Shown piece after piece: positions 5,869 to 6,148 of a stretch of 6,148 nucleotides of DNA. Both the position numbers and the translations under genes were made by a program. Position 1 is the stretch's first letter. Each line of letters begins with the position of its first letter. Source of the DNA: Bauldia sp. (GTDB taxonomy: Bacteria; Pseudomonadota; Alphaproteobacteria; Rhizobiales; Kaistiaceae); NCBI GenBank assembly GCA_020442095.1, contig JAGRKY010000439.1, positions 1 to 6,148 of the forward strand. Direction: 5' to 3'. Below the pieces are notes generated by a model, which searched no databases, was not told the DNA's origin, and saw nothing but the letters and a program-made list of their open reading frames with translations.

Positions 5869-5883
5869 CTGGAATGGTTCTAA
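5869..5883 (-). promoter_or_regulatory. Candidate Irr-binding site (iron control element) of the mbfA-like gene
   Basis: The minus strand reads TTAGAA-CCA-TTCCAG, beginning 20 nt upstream of the ATG. From memory, the rhizobial iron control element bound by Irr is close to TTTAGAA-N3-TTCTAAA. The first half-site (TTAGAA) is exact and the spacer is right; the second half matches 4 of 6 (TTCCAG against TTCTAA). Irr is known to repress mbfA when iron is low, and the position near the start of transcription fits a repressor. The match is imperfect and I could not scan for alternatives. Confidence 0.5.
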
Positions 5884-6097
5884 GAAAGCGCGTTGCGGAA
5901 CCAGGCGCAAGGGCCGCGAAGGCCGGACGGGCGCTTCGGCCAACACGGCGGCTGCGTGAGCCGATATCGTCGGCCGTGGCGCATGTGGGCCTTGACTGGG
6001 CAGCGCCGGTGTTCCACGTAGCACCCGTCGCGGCCATCGCTGCGCCGCACCAACAGCTTACCCGTGCTCGTACGCGGGAGTGAGCAGGAGAGAAGAC
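5884..6097. other. Divergent spacer between the mbfA-like gene and thrS
   Basis: This GC-rich spacer must hold the thrS promoter and leader and probably part of the mbfA promoter. A TTGACT at 5992-5997 could be a -35 element for thrS, but the hexamer 17 nt on (CACGTA) is a poor -10. No tRNA, small ORF or regulatory hairpin stands out. Confidence 0.4.
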
Positions 6098-6148
6098 ATG
6101 ATCAAGCTGACTTTCCCCGACAATTCCGTTCGCGAATTCGACGCCGGC
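6098..6148 (+). CDS. thrS: Threonyl-tRNA synthetase, first 17 codons
   Basis: Only MIKLTFPDNSVREFDAG is inside the window before the gene runs off the right edge. This matches the start of the N-terminal TGS domain of ThrRS, which in rhizobia usually begins MI-x-LTFPDGS-x-R-x-F. ThrRS charges tRNA-Thr and is essential. The start is well placed: AGGAG (6086-6090) lies 7 nt before the ATG. TGS domains also open other proteins such as RelA/SpoT, but not at the N-terminus with this sequence. So short a piece cannot show the catalytic core; the call rests on the N-terminal motif. Confidence 0.85.
   Translation, partial: MIKLTFPDNSVREFDAG

Noticed and set aside
4821..6083. A 420-codon plus-strand open frame opposite the mbfA-like gene
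   Set aside because: It is Gly/Asp/Arg-rich, shows no family features, and mirrors a gene with clear ferritin and VIT motifs. Long antisense frames are common in GC-rich genes.
5884..6097. T-box or other tRNA-sensing leader before thrS
   Set aside because: No T-box core or antiterminator structure was seen, and such leaders are not expected for thrS in Alphaproteobacteria.

Overview
The window looks like chromosomal DNA from an alphaproteobacterium, most likely of the Hyphomicrobiales (Rhizobiales). It is GC-rich throughout. It carries an IscU/NifU-type Fe-S scaffold with a rhizobial-looking C-terminus, a YidD, an MbfA-type membrane ferritin (a family characterised in Bradyrhizobium and Agrobacterium) with a possible Irr site in front of it, and a rhizobial-type thrS start. 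The genus cannot be read from the sequence.

Layout. Positions 1-592 (+) hold the 3' end of the Fe-S scaffold gene, followed at once by a small secreted protein of unknown function. Positions 597-1082 (-) hold a secreted YHS-domain protein whose stop nearly touches that of the small secreted gene. Position 1202-1654 (+) is yidD, divergent from the YHS gene; a 10-bp-arm inverted repeat lies between the two. Positions 1673-2992 (-) hold a compact run of three unrecognised genes, each predicted to encode a protein with one N-terminal membrane segment. Positions 3132-4744 (-) hold an aldo/keto reductase gene and a TetR-family repressor gene overlapping by 4 bp (ATGA). A perfect 15-bp inverted repeat sits over the likely promoter of that pair. 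Positions 4872-5849 (-) encode the MbfA-like ferritin/VIT iron exporter. From 6098 (+) the window holds the first 17 codons of thrS.

How the genes fit together. Three units can be argued. The first is an oxidoreductase with its own repressor, probably autoregulated through the large palindrome. The second is an iron-export/storage protein probably controlled by iron through an Irr-like site. The third is a three-gene unit of single-pass membrane proteins of unknown function, which is the best candidate here for something undescribed. The Fe-S scaffold, yidD and thrS look like conserved housekeeping genes. The 4.4 kb between yidD and thrS looks like accessory material by content, but that is inference. 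No rRNA, tRNA, CRISPR array, insertion sequence or phage gene was seen.
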